Shown here: in pieces, positions 10,966-20,193 of the stretch
How the letters are laid out: each line of letters opens with the position of its first letter
Numbering within the stretch: position 1 is the stretch's first letter
Source: Steroidobacteraceae bacterium
GTDB lineage: Bacteria; Pseudomonadota; Gammaproteobacteria; Steroidobacterales; Steroidobacteraceae
Length of the DNA: 36,351 nucleotides
Direction: 5' to 3'
Assembly (NCBI GenBank): GCA_016844605.1
Contig: JAENJD010000004.1
Coordinates: 1 to 36,351 of the forward strand
Notes under the pieces: generated by a model
Databases searched by the model: none
What the model was told of the DNA's origin: nothing
What the model saw: only the letters and a program-made list of their open reading frames with translations
Made by a program: the position numbers and the translations under genes

Positions 10966-12168
10966 TTGAATGGCCTGAAATCAAGAAAGGCACCTCGCGC
11001 TTTGCCGGCGAGTATCTGGGCGCTCGGCCTGGTCTCGATGTTCATGGATATCTCATCGGAACTCGTTCACAGCCTGCTGCCGGTATTCATGGTCACCGTG
11101 CTCGGATCCTCGATGGTCACCATCGGCGTCGTAGAAGGCGTTGCTGAAGCAGCCGCGGCATTCACGAAGGTTTTCTCCGGAGCCATCAGCGACTTTTACG
11201 GGAAGCGCAAGGTTTTCGTGGTCCTGGGCTACGGTCTTGGCGCGATCGCAAAACCGCTGTTTCCACTGGCCACCACAGTCGGTTGGGTATTCACCGGGCG
11301 ATTCCTCGATCGCATCGGCAAGGGCATTCGTGGCGCACCCCGCGATGCGTTGATAGCTGACATCACACCGCTGGAATTGCGCGGAGCGGCCTACGGGCTC
11401 CGCCAGTCGCTCGACTCCGTGGGTGCCTTCATCGGCCCGCTGCTGGCTGTGGCTTTGATGGCGTGGCTCGCGAACGACATCAAGGCCGTGTTATGGGTCG
11501 CAGTCGTACCAGCTTTCATCGCTGTCACACTTCTTGTTACCACGGTGCGCGAGCCGGATCACATGAATTCCGGTACCGGCCCGCGATTGGCGCTTACGCT
11601 CGCCGGTGCCCGGCGACTGCCGCGTCGTTACTGGCTGATCGTCCTGCTTGGCGCGCTGTTCACGTTGGCCCGCTTCAGCGAGGCTTTCCTGGTGCTTCGC
11701 GCCATGGACGTTGGTTCCGCCATTGGCTACGTGCCGGTCGTCATGATCGTCATGAATGTCGTTTACGCCGGGATTGCCTATCCCGCGGGGGCGATTGCAG
11801 ATCGGATCGGCCGGCGGAAGCTGCTCATTGCCGGGCTGGCTACGCTGATTGTGGCGGATGCCGTGCTGGCATCAGCGAACTCGCCAACGCAAGTCCTGCT
11901 CGGCGCGGCCCTGTGGGGGCTGCACATGGCGCTGACACAAGGTCTGCTGTCCGCGCTCGTGGCCGAAACCGCACCGTCAGAACTGCGCGGCACCGCGTTC
12001 GGAATCTTCAACCTCTTCAGCGGAGCCGCGCTCCTGCTTGCGAGCATCATCGCCGGGGCGCTTTGGACCGCCTACGGCGCATCAGCAACGTTTCTGGCCG
12101 GGGCGGTTTTCGCCGCCGTGGCAACAATCGGACTGCTCGGCTATCGAACAAAGGCACGCATTCCATGA
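10966..12168 (+). CDS. MFS transporter
   Basis: Multi-TM MFS pattern ([62 protein letters not shown]). Confidence 0.85.
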   Translation: MNGLKSRKAPRALPASIWALGLVSMFMDISSELVHSLLPVFMVTVLGSSMVTIGVVEGVAEAAAAFTKVFSGAISDFYGKRKVFVVLGYGLGAIAKPLFPLATTVGWVFTGRFLDRIGKGIRGAPRDALIADITPLELRGAAYGLRQSLDSVGAFIGPLLAVALMAWLANDIKAVLWVAVVPAFIAVTLLVTTVREPDHMNSGTGPRLALTLAGARRLPRRYWLIVLLGALFTLARFSEAFLVLRAMDVGSAIGYVPVVMIVMNVVYAGIAYPAGAIADRIGRRKLLIAGLATLIVADAVLASANSPTQVLLGAALWGLHMALTQGLLSALVAETAPSELRGTAFGIFNLFSGAALLLASIIAGALWTAYGASATFLAGAVFAAVATIGLLGYRTKARIP

Positions 12169-12617
12169 TCGGACTCCTGCAACGCGTGACTTCGGCTGCG
12201 GTCGAAGTCGAGGGCCGTGAGATTGCGCGGATCGGCCCCGGCCTGCTGGTGCTCATCGCGGTCGAGCGCGACGATACTTCGGTCGAGGTCGAACGCCTGC
12301 TGGAACGGCTGTTGAACTATCGCGTGTTCGCCGATGCCGAAGGGCGCATGAACCTCTCCGTCACGGACATCAACGGCGGGCTGTTGCTGGTGCCCCAATT
12401 CACACTGGCTGCGGACACAAAAAAGGGCCTGCGGCCCGGATTCAGCACGGCGGCCCCGCCGGAAGAGGGTAAGCGCCTGTTCGAGGAGCTGCTGGGGCTC
12501 GCAGGGAGGCGGTTTCCGGGCGTCCAGGCCGGTCAATTCGGGGCCCATATGCAGGTGTCGCTTGTCAACGACGGGCCCGTCACTTTCTGGATTCAGGCTC
12601 CGCGTCACGGGGCCTGA
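12165..12617 (+). CDS. dtd: D-aminoacyl-tRNA deacylase
   Basis: [17 protein letters not shown]...[43 protein letters not shown]...[12 protein letters not shown] overlaps the MFS stop. Confidence 0.95.
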   Translation: MIGLLQRVTSAAVEVEGREIARIGPGLLVLIAVERDDTSVEVERLLERLLNYRVFADAEGRMNLSVTDINGGLLLVPQFTLAADTKKGLRPGFSTAAPPEEGKRLFEELLGLAGRRFPGVQAGQFGAHMQVSLVNDGPVTFWIQAPRHGA

Positions 12618-12674
12618 AAGCCGTTTGGCGTATCATCCCCTACTGCGCCGGGTGCGCTGGCTGGAGTTGCAATT

Positions 12675-12911
12675 ATGGGTATCGGTTTCAGGGAACTGCT
12701 GATCATCCTCGCGATCGCGCTCCTGATCTTCGGGGCGAAGAAACTGCGCACCATCGGGTCCGACCTGGGGGCCGCGGTCAAGGGCTTCAAGAAGTCCATG
12801 AACGAGGGCGACAGCGAGGAAGCCGGCAAGAAGCTCGCGCAGGATGAGCGTCCGGACGCGGATTTCAGCAGCAAGAAACCCGACAACGCCGACTCCTCGA
12901 AGAACACCTGA
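12675..12911 (+). CDS. tatA: Sec-independent protein translocase TatA
   Basis: [44 protein letters not shown]-like GGAG upstream; followed by tatB and tatC. Confidence 0.93.
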   Translation: MGIGFRELLIILAIALLIFGAKKLRTIGSDLGAAVKGFKKSMNEGDSEEAGKKLAQDERPDADFSSKKPDNADSSKNT

Positions 12912-12917
12912 CGCCTG

Positions 12918-13181
12918 ATGTTCGAGGTCGGCTTCACCGAGATCATCCTGATACTCGGCATCGCGCTGTTGGTGCTGGGCCCGGAGAAGCTCCCGAAACT
13001 CGCCAGCCAGGTCGGTCGCTGGGCCGGCCGCGCCCGTGCGATGGCGCGCCAGTTGCGCCAGCAGCTCGATGAAGAAGTAACGCTCGACTCAGTCACCAAA
13101 TCCGACCCGCCTGTGCGCCGCCCGCCGGGTGTTGCCCCGGTGGATCCCCCGGAAAAGACTGACGGACCGGATCCGTCATGA
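12918..13181 (+). CDS. tatB: Sec-independent protein translocase TatB
   Basis: MFEVGFTEIILILGIALLVLGPEKLPKLASQVGRW. Confidence 0.93.
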   Translation: MFEVGFTEIILILGIALLVLGPEKLPKLASQVGRWAGRARAMARQLRQQLDEEVTLDSVTKSDPPVRRPPGVAPVDPPEKTDGPDPS

Positions 13182-13948
13182 GCGACCCCGCGCCAGATAC
13201 CGACAAGCTCCCCGAGAGCTCGCTGATCTCGCACCTGCTCGAACTGCGCGACCGGCTGTTGCGTGCAATGATCGCGACGCTCGTGATCGCGGTCCCCTGC
13301 CTCTACTTTGCGAACGACATCTTCAGCTGGCTGTCAGCGCCGCTGCTGGCGCAAATGCCTCCGGGAACCAGCCTGATCGCGACCTCCGTCGTGGCGCCAT
13401 TCATGACGCCATTCAAGCTTGCGCTGCTTGCGGCGTTCTTTTTCGCAATGCCCGTGATCCTGTACCAGATCTGGGCATTCATCGCGCCCGGTCTTTACCG
13501 CCATGAGCGGCGCTTTGCGCTGCCGCTGTTCGTCTCGAGTGTCGTGCTCTTTTACGCCGGCGCGGCCTTCGCATACTCCGTCGTTTTCCCCACGGCTTTC
13601 CGCTTCTTCGTGAAGACGACGCCGGAAGGCGTGCGGATGATGACGGACATCACGCAGTACATGGACTTCGCCGTGCTGCTGTTCTTCGCATTCGGACTCG
13701 CGTTTGAGATTCCGGTCGCGACTGTGCTGCTGGTTCGCACCGGGCTCGTGAAGCTCCAGACACTTACTAGCAATCGTGGCTACGTGTTGCTCGCGATATT
13801 CATCATCGCGGCCTTCCTGACACCGCCGGATCCCATTTCGCAGACCCTGATGGCGCTGCCAATGTATGCGCTGTTCGAGGCGGGCATCATCATGGCGCGC
13901 TTGCTGGTACGCGCCCGGCCGCCCGACCCGGAAGGTGATCCGGCTTGA
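13178..13948 (+). CDS. tatC: Sec-independent protein translocase TatC
   Basis: SLISHLLELRDRLLRAMIA, FYAGAAFAYSVVFPTAFRFF, FGLAFEIPVATVLLV, LTPPDPISQTLMALPMYALFEAGI. Confidence 0.95.
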   Translation: MSDPAPDTDKLPESSLISHLLELRDRLLRAMIATLVIAVPCLYFANDIFSWLSAPLLAQMPPGTSLIATSVVAPFMTPFKLALLAAFFFAMPVILYQIWAFIAPGLYRHERRFALPLFVSSVVLFYAGAAFAYSVVFPTAFRFFVKTTPEGVRMMTDITQYMDFAVLLFFAFGLAFEIPVATVLLVRTGLVKLQTLTSNRGYVLLAIFIIAAFLTPPDPISQTLMALPMYALFEAGIIMARLLVRARPPDPEGDPA

Positions 13949-13965
13949 TGTTGCACCGCAACATC
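13947..13965 (+). other. Short stem-loop at the tatC stop codon
   Basis: GATGTTGC-ACC-GCAACATC, perfect 8-bp stem, 3-nt loop, overlapping the TGA (13946-13948); no T-tract follows. Confidence 0.6.
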
Positions 13966-13999
13966 GCCGAGACTCGCCGGACTCTGGAGTAATCAAAAA

Positions 14000-15475
14000 A
14001 TGACGACCAACGTCCACGTCCCGCCGGGAACATGGTTGGGACATCCCAAAGGCCTGTTCCTGCTGTTCATGACGGAGATGTGGGAGCGATTCAGCTACTA
14101 CGGCATGCGCGCCCTGCTGGTGCTTTACGCGGTCGCCGCCACCAACGCCGCGAACCCGGGCCTCGGTTGGGACAGCGCGCAGGCGCTGACGCTCTACGCC
14201 TGGTACACGGGGTTCGTCTATTTCACGCCGCTGTTCGGCGGCTGGCTCGCAGACAACTTCATTGGCCAGCGCAAGGCCGTGATCATCGGTGGCATCGTCA
14301 TGGCGCTCGGCCAGTTCGCGCTGGCCTCGCCGCTCGGCATCATGGGCATGACGCCGGCCTGGTCCCTCGAGTCTCTCGGCATCGCGTTTCCAGAGACGGC
14401 AACCAGTTTCTATGTCGGCCTGCTGCTGCTGGTCATCGGCAATGGCTTCTTCAAGCCGAACATCTCGACCATGGTCGGAGACCTGTACCCGCAGGGCGAT
14501 GCCCGCCGCGACGGCGCATTCACGATTTTCTACATGGGTATCAACCTCGGCGCCTTCCTCGCGCCGCTTTTCTGCTCCACGTTTGGCGAAGATCCGGCCT
14601 ATGGATGGCGAGTCGGCTTCCTGATCGCGGGTATCGGCATGATGCTGTCCGTGATCATTCAGCTCGCGTTTGCGCAACGCTACATCGGCGATATCGGCCG
14701 TGAGCCGGCGGCAAGCCGTTCGCTCGCGCTGGCCGGCGGGCAGAAGAAACCGCTGACGCCCGATGAGCGTGACCGGCTGCGCGTGATCTTCGTGGTCTTC
14801 ATCTTCGTCGTGATGTTCTGGGCAGCTTTCGAGCAGGCAGGCGGCCTGCTAAACCTGTTCGCAGAAAAGTACACGGACCGCGAGTTAGGCAGTTTCACCG
14901 TGCCGACCGGCTGGTTCCAGTCACTGAATCCATTGTTCATCGTGCTGCTGGCCCCGTTCTTCTCCATGCTGTGGAGCAAGCTCGGCCAAAGCGGCAGGAA
15001 CCCGAAGACGCCGGTCAAGATGTACCTCGGCCTGCTGCAGGTCGCGCTCGGTTTCATATTCCTGGTCGTCGCGGTTTTCGAGATGCAGCGCACCGCCGAC
15101 GTGAAATCGGGAATGCTCTGGCTGGTCCTCGGGTATCTCTTCCACACGACCGGTGAGCTGTGCATCAGTCCGGTCGGGCTCTCGATGGTCACCAAGCTGG
15201 CCCCGCTGCGCCTTGGCTCACTGATGATGGGCGTCTGGTTCATGATCAACTTTGTTGCCAACACGCTCGCGGGCTACATCGGAGCGTTCTCGGAACACAT
15301 GGGCGAATATCCCTGGATGATTTCCATCGCGACCGACGCGGGCGTGCGCGCCGAGCATGCGGGACTCCTGGGCGTGTTCGGTGGCCTGGCGCTGGCACTG
15401 ATCGGCTTCAGTATCGTGCTGTGGGCCATTTCCGGCCGCATCATTCACTGGATGCACGGCGCCGAAGGCAAGTAG
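14000..15475 (+). CDS. POT/PTR family proton-dependent peptide transporter
   Basis: HPKGLFLLFMTEMWERFSYYGMRALLVLY, GGWLADNFIGQRKAVIIGG, GNGFFKPNISTMVGDLYP, FTIFYMGINLGAFLAP are PTR2 signatures. Confidence 0.93.
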   Translation: MTTNVHVPPGTWLGHPKGLFLLFMTEMWERFSYYGMRALLVLYAVAATNAANPGLGWDSAQALTLYAWYTGFVYFTPLFGGWLADNFIGQRKAVIIGGIVMALGQFALASPLGIMGMTPAWSLESLGIAFPETATSFYVGLLLLVIGNGFFKPNISTMVGDLYPQGDARRDGAFTIFYMGINLGAFLAPLFCSTFGEDPAYGWRVGFLIAGIGMMLSVIIQLAFAQRYIGDIGREPAASRSLALAGGQKKPLTPDERDRLRVIFVVFIFVVMFWAAFEQAGGLLNLFAEKYTDRELGSFTVPTGWFQSLNPLFIVLLAPFFSMLWSKLGQSGRNPKTPVKMYLGLLQVALGFIFLVVAVFEMQRTADVKSGMLWLVLGYLFHTTGELCISPVGLSMVTKLAPLRLGSLMMGVWFMINFVANTLAGYIGAFSEHMGEYPWMISIATDAGVRAEHAGLLGVFGGLALALIGFSIVLWAISGRIIHWMHGAEGK

Positions 15476-15483
15476 GGAAACCC

Positions 15484-17277
15484 ATGCTGCGCCACGCCTG
15501 CGTTGTCTTTATTGCCGGCGCGATCGCCGCTTGCGGCAGCGAAAAGCCGAAGGAAAGCGCGGACGAGTTCGTCGCCCGCGTCAACAACGACCTGCAACAG
15601 CGCGGCCACGAGAGCGCGATGGCAGACTGGGTGCAGCAGACCTACATCACTCCCGATACCGAGCAGCTCGCGGCCAAGGCTGAAGAGCGCCTGCTCGAGT
15701 ACTACCCGAAAGCGGTCAAGGAATCGAAAGCCTACGCGGGCATGGATATCTCGCCTGAGTCACAACGGGCGATGAAGCTCTTGAAGCAGGGGCTCTCCGC
15801 CCCGGCCCCTGACGACGCGGCCAAACGCGAGGAGCTCACGACCATCATGGCGCGCATGCAATCCATGTTCGGCGCCGGCAAGTGGTGCACGGGCAGCCCG
15901 GAGACCTGCCGCAATCTCGAGGAGCTGTCCGACACGCTCGCGAAAAGCCGCGACTGGGACGAGCAGCTGGAGGCCTGGACTGGCTGGCACACGATCTCGC
16001 CTCCGATGCGCAAGGATTATCGGCATTTCGTGGAACTCGCGAACGAAGGTGCGAAGGAACTCGGCTATGGCGACCTTGGCGAAATGTGGCGCTCCCGTTA
16101 CGAATTGAGCCCCGCGGATTTCGAGGCCGAGACCGAGCGGTTATATGTGCAGGTGAAACCACTCTACGACGGTCTGCATTGCTATGCCCGCGGCAGGCTG
16201 CAGAAGCAATATGGCAAGGAGCGCGTACCGGACGGCAAGCCGATACCTGCGCACCTGTTTGGCAACATGTGGGCCCAGCAGTGGAACAACATTTACGACC
16301 TGCTCGAGCCTTACCCGGGCGTGTCGAATCTTGACGTCACCGCGGCGCTCAAGAAGCAGGGTTATGACGCGACACGCATGGCGCGGTCCGCGGAATCTTT
16401 CTACGTCTCACTGGGCTTCCCGAAACTGCCGGCGAGTTTCTGGCAGAACTCGATGCTGACGCGACCGCGCGACCGCGACGTCGTCTGCTACGCGAGTGCC
16501 TGGAACATGGACACACGTGGCGACGTGCGCATCAAGGAGTGCATCCAGCCGACCGAAGAAGAGCTGTACACGATCTATCACGAGCTGGGCCATGTGTATT
16601 ACTACCTGAGTTACCTGGAGCAGCCATTCCTGTTCCAGGGCGGCGCGCACGACGGATTCCACGAAGCGATAGGCGACACGATGAATCTTTCGATGACCGA
16701 TGCTTATCTCGCCGATGTCGGCCTGCTGCCAAAAGGAGCGAAGAGCAGCAAGGAAGCGCTGATCAACCGCCAGATGAAGGTCGCCACCGACAAGATTGCC
16801 TTCCTGCCTTTCGGCAAGCTGATCGATCAGTGGCGCTGGGGCGTGTTCTCGGGCGCGATAGCACCGGAGAAGTACAACGAGGCCTGGTGGGATCTGCGCC
16901 GCAAGTACCAGGGCGTCGAGGCGCCGGTGGCGCGCAGTGAGGAGGACTTCGACCCGGGCGCCAAGTACCACATACCGAACAACACGCCGTACACGCGTTA
17001 TTTCCTCTCCTTCATCCTGCAGTTCCAGTTCCACAAGGCGTTGTGCGACGCCACCGGCTGGAAGGGTCCCTTGCACGAATGCTCGATCTACGGGAATAGC
17101 GAGGCCGGCCGCCGCTTTCGCGAGATGCTTGCGCTCGGCGCAAGCAGGCCGTGGCAAGATGCGCTCGAGAAGCTCACCGGCACGCGCCAGATGGATGCTT
17201 CAGGCATCATCGAATACTTCCAGCCCCTGATGGGCTGGCTCGAAGAACAGAACCGCGGCCACCAGTGCGGCTGGTAA
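15484..17277 (+). CDS. M2 family peptidyl-dipeptidase (ACE-like), predicted lipoprotein
   Basis: Lipobox-type signal AGAIAAC at the N-terminus; HELGH zinc motif in TIYHELGHVYYYL and downstream GAHDGFHEAIGDTMNLS. The ORF opens at 15160, but ATG 15484 with upstream AGGG is the probable start. Confidence 0.9.
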   Translation: MLRHACVVFIAGAIAACGSEKPKESADEFVARVNNDLQQRGHESAMADWVQQTYITPDTEQLAAKAEERLLEYYPKAVKESKAYAGMDISPESQRAMKLLKQGLSAPAPDDAAKREELTTIMARMQSMFGAGKWCTGSPETCRNLEELSDTLAKSRDWDEQLEAWTGWHTISPPMRKDYRHFVELANEGAKELGYGDLGEMWRSRYELSPADFEAETERLYVQVKPLYDGLHCYARGRLQKQYGKERVPDGKPIPAHLFGNMWAQQWNNIYDLLEPYPGVSNLDVTAALKKQGYDATRMARSAESFYVSLGFPKLPASFWQNSMLTRPRDRDVVCYASAWNMDTRGDVRIKECIQPTEEELYTIYHELGHVYYYLSYLEQPFLFQGGAHDGFHEAIGDTMNLSMTDAYLADVGLLPKGAKSSKEALINRQMKVATDKIAFLPFGKLIDQWRWGVFSGAIAPEKYNEAWWDLRRKYQGVEAPVARSEEDFDPGAKYHIPNNTPYTRYFLSFILQFQFHKALCDATGWKGPLHECSIYGNSEAGRRFREMLALGASRPWQDALEKLTGTRQMDASGIIEYFQPLMGWLEEQNRGHQCGW

Positions 17278-17293
17278 AGGGAAGAAGTCCAAT

Positions 17294-19222
17294 ATGAGTT
17301 CTCCGGATGCTGCACGGCAGCTGACCGCACGCGCGATCATCCTGTCCCTGATCCTGACGGTGCTGCTGGCGGCGGCAAATGCCTATCTCGGCTTGTTTGC
17401 CGGACTCACGGTCGCAACCGCGATCCCGGCGGCGGTCGTCTCGATGGGCGTACTGCGCATGCTGGGCCGCTCCAGCATCCTCGAAAACAACATCGTCGCG
17501 ACCGGCGCCTCAGCAGGCTCGTCGATTGCGGCCGGCACGATCTTCACGATTCCAGCGCTCGTCATCATGGGTCACTGGACTCACTTCGAATACTGGTGGG
17601 TGCTCGCGATCGCAGGTCTCGGCGGCCTGCTCGGCGTGCTGTTCTCCGTCCCGCTGCGCCGCACGCTGATTCTCGACCAGAAACTTCAGTTTCCCGAGGG
17701 CGTCGCGACCGCCGAAGTGCTCAAGATCAGCGTGGACCCCGGCCCAGGAGTGAAGTCGCTGGCGTACGCCGCCGGGGCGGCCGCGCTCTTCAAGCTCGCG
17801 CTGTCGGGCCTCAAGTTCTCGCCGGAATCATTCATCACCGCGCGTTTCTTCGGCGAACGCACCATCGGATTCTTCGGGATCAGCCTGTCCCCCGCGCTGC
17901 TCGGTGTCGGCTACATCGTCGGATTGAACATCGGCGTGCTGATGCTGTCCGGCGGGGCATTGTCCTGGTGGATCTTCATCCCCTGGTACAACACGTTCAT
18001 GTCGGGCCACGACCCCGTACTCGCGGCGGACCTCGTCGGGCTCTCAGCCGGTGACGCGGCCTACCTGATCTGGAGCCGGCAGATCCGGTTCATCGGGGTC
18101 GGCGCGATGCTGATCGGCGGCCTGTGGTCGCTGTGGTCGTTGCGCAAGTCGCTGCTGTCCGGCATCAAGACCGGCCTGAAAGTGCGTGGCATCGCCGGCG
18201 CAGACATTCCGGAAACCGAGCGCGACCTGCCGATGAGCATGATCATGACCGGCATCGTGCTGTTCGTGATTCCGATCTTCGCGCTTTATTACGTGGTTGT
18301 GGACAGCTTCGGTATCGCCCTGACCATGGCGGTGATCATGGTGATCACCGGTTTCGTGTTTTCATCGGTCAGCGGCTACATGGCAGGCCTCGTCGGCTCT
18401 TCCAACAATCCGGTCTCCGGCATCACGATCTCGACGATCCTGTTCGCGTCGCTGATCCTGCTCGGCATCATGGGCAAGGGTTCCACGGTCGGCCCGGTCG
18501 CCGCAATCATGATCGGCGCCGTCATCTGCAACGCCGCCGCGGTCGCCGGCGACAATTTGCAGGATCTCAAGGCAGGCCAATTGATCGGCGCCACGCCGTG
18601 GCGCCAGCAAGTGATGCTCGGCATCGGCGCACTGGCAAGTGCGGCCGTCATGGCGCCGGTGCTGAATCTCCTGCTCGAGGCCTATGGCATCGGCACGCCG
18701 GCGCGTGAAGGCGTCAACGCGCTCGCCGCGCCGCAGGCGATGTTGATGGCGTCCGTCGCGAGCGGCATTTTCGGCAATGGGCTTCCCTGGAACATGGTCG
18801 CAACCGGCGCCGTGGTCGGCGCCATCACGATCACGCTGGATGAATACCTGCGCCGAAAGGGCTCGAACTGGCGCTCGCCCGTACTGGCGGTTGCCGTCGG
18901 CATCTACCTGCCGCTCGAACTTTCCACGCCGATCTTCGTCGGCGGCCTGATAGCGGAACTCGCCACACGCTGGCACAAGCGCCGCAATCCGAAGGGCGAT
19001 CCGGAAATACTGAAGCAGAATGGCCTGCTGTTCTCCGCCGGCCTGATCGCGGGTGAGGCGATCGTCGGCGTGCTGATCGCCATCCCGATCGTCGCGAGCG
19101 GCAATGCCGACGTGCTGGCGGTCGCGGAATCGATGCGGCCGGGGCAGTGGGCCGGCATTGCGGCACTTGCCGCGTTCGGCTGGTGGATGCACCGGGTGGC
19201 GACGCGCGGGGCGCGCGCCTGA
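17294..19222 (+). CDS. OPT family oligopeptide transporter
   Basis: Polytopic OPT pattern: LTARAIILSLILTVLLAAANAYLGLFAGLTVATAIPAAV, LQFPEGVATAEVLK, GDNLQDLKAGQLIGATPWRQQ. Confidence 0.9.
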   Translation: MSSPDAARQLTARAIILSLILTVLLAAANAYLGLFAGLTVATAIPAAVVSMGVLRMLGRSSILENNIVATGASAGSSIAAGTIFTIPALVIMGHWTHFEYWWVLAIAGLGGLLGVLFSVPLRRTLILDQKLQFPEGVATAEVLKISVDPGPGVKSLAYAAGAAALFKLALSGLKFSPESFITARFFGERTIGFFGISLSPALLGVGYIVGLNIGVLMLSGGALSWWIFIPWYNTFMSGHDPVLAADLVGLSAGDAAYLIWSRQIRFIGVGAMLIGGLWSLWSLRKSLLSGIKTGLKVRGIAGADIPETERDLPMSMIMTGIVLFVIPIFALYYVVVDSFGIALTMAVIMVITGFVFSSVSGYMAGLVGSSNNPVSGITISTILFASLILLGIMGKGSTVGPVAAIMIGAVICNAAAVAGDNLQDLKAGQLIGATPWRQQVMLGIGALASAAVMAPVLNLLLEAYGIGTPAREGVNALAAPQAMLMASVASGIFGNGLPWNMVATGAVVGAITITLDEYLRRKGSNWRSPVLAVAVGIYLPLELSTPIFVGGLIAELATRWHKRRNPKGDPEILKQNGLLFSAGLIAGEAIVGVLIAIPIVASGNADVLAVAESMRPGQWAGIAALAAFGWWMHRVATRGARA

Positions 19223-20193
19223 AAAAGGGCCTGAAAAAGGGGACGCTACCCTTTTCGGCGCAACCAGGACCGGAAAAGGGTAGCGTCCCCTTTTTCACAC
19301 CCCGGTCCAGGCTCGCGATCGCTCTCGCGATCATCTACCTCGTCTGGGGATCGAGCTTCCTCGCAGGCAAGATCCTGGTGACCGACGAGCCGCCTCTGGT
19401 TGCCGCAGGCCTGCGCTTCACCGCCGCGGGGCTGTTGTTGCTGGCATTTGCCTGGTGGCGTTCCGGCCCGCCGGTGTTCACGCGCATCGAGGTATGGCAT
19501 CTGCTCGCGATGAGTTTCCTGTCGGTGTTCTTCAGCAATGCCTGCCACATGATCGCGATGCAGTTCGTGCAGTCCAACACGGCTGCGCTGCTGAATGCGA
19601 CTCCAGCGCTCTGGATCGCCTGGCTCGGGACCTTCGGCCATCGCCGCAGCCAGCTCTCGGGTTCGGCGCGGCTCGGGCTGCTCGTGGGGCTCATCGGCGT
19701 GCTGCTGGTGCTCGCGCCGAAGGGTGGATTTCACCTTGCCGGGCTTGGCTGGCAGCTCCTGATCCTGCTCGGCTGCCTGAGCTGGTCGCTTGGCACGATC
19801 TACTATCGCAATGCCGGCGCGGCCAACACGCCGCTGATGTTCACGGCGGTACAGATGCTGACGGGCGGCATCGGCCTGCTCGCGGCAGGCGCTGTCGCCG
19901 GCGAGTCGTTTGCGTTTCAATGGACGCCGCGCGCAGTCGCCGCCATCCTGTGGCTGACGCTGATGAGCTCCTGCCTTGCCTACTCCGCCTATGCCTGGCT
20001 CACGGTTCACGCGCGCCCGATCGTGGTCGGTTCCTACGGCTATGTCTGCCCGGCCGTGGCGGCACTGGTCGGCTGGATCGTGCTCGACGAGACGCTCGCC
20101 TGGATGCAGATTACCGGAATGCTGGTGATTCTCCTCGGGATTGCGTTGGTGACGGGGTATCTGAGGCCCATGCCAAGAATGGCCGCCAGGTGA
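19183..20193 (+). CDS. EamA/DMT-family transporter (start uncertain; the repeat lies in its apparent N-terminus)
   Basis: RLAIALAIIYLVWGSSFLAGKILVTDEPPLVAAGLRFTAAGLLLLAFAWWR is a DMT N-terminus. No ATG/GTG/TTG lies between the repeat and TM1; the nearest in-frame starts are GTG 19183 and GTG 19147, inside the OPT gene. Confidence 0.8.
   Translation: MDAPGGDARGARLKKGLKKGTLPFSAQPGPEKGSVPFFTPRSRLAIALAIIYLVWGSSFLAGKILVTDEPPLVAAGLRFTAAGLLLLAFAWWRSGPPVFTRIEVWHLLAMSFLSVFFSNACHMIAMQFVQSNTAALLNATPALWIAWLGTFGHRRSQLSGSARLGLLVGLIGVLLVLAPKGGFHLAGLGWQLLILLGCLSWSLGTIYYRNAGAANTPLMFTAVQMLTGGIGLLAAGAVAGESFAFQWTPRAVAAILWLTLMSSCLAYSAYAWLTVHARPIVVGSYGYVCPAVAALVGWIVLDETLAWMQITGMLVILLGIALVTGYLRPMPRMAAR
19234..19295 (+). 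repeat. Palindromic interspersed repeat copy 2 (23-bp perfect inverted repeat, 16-nt loop)
   Basis: AAAAAGGGGACGCTACCCTTTTC (19234-19256)/GAAAAGGGTAGCGTCCCCTTTTT (19273-19295); same arms, size and orientation as copy 1, with partly conserved loop (AACCARGACYG). Confidence 0.9.

Noticed and set aside
13334-14677. 447-aa minus-strand ORF spanning tatC and the POT gene
   Set aside because: Antisense to two well-supported genes; composition typical of spurious high-GC antisense frames.
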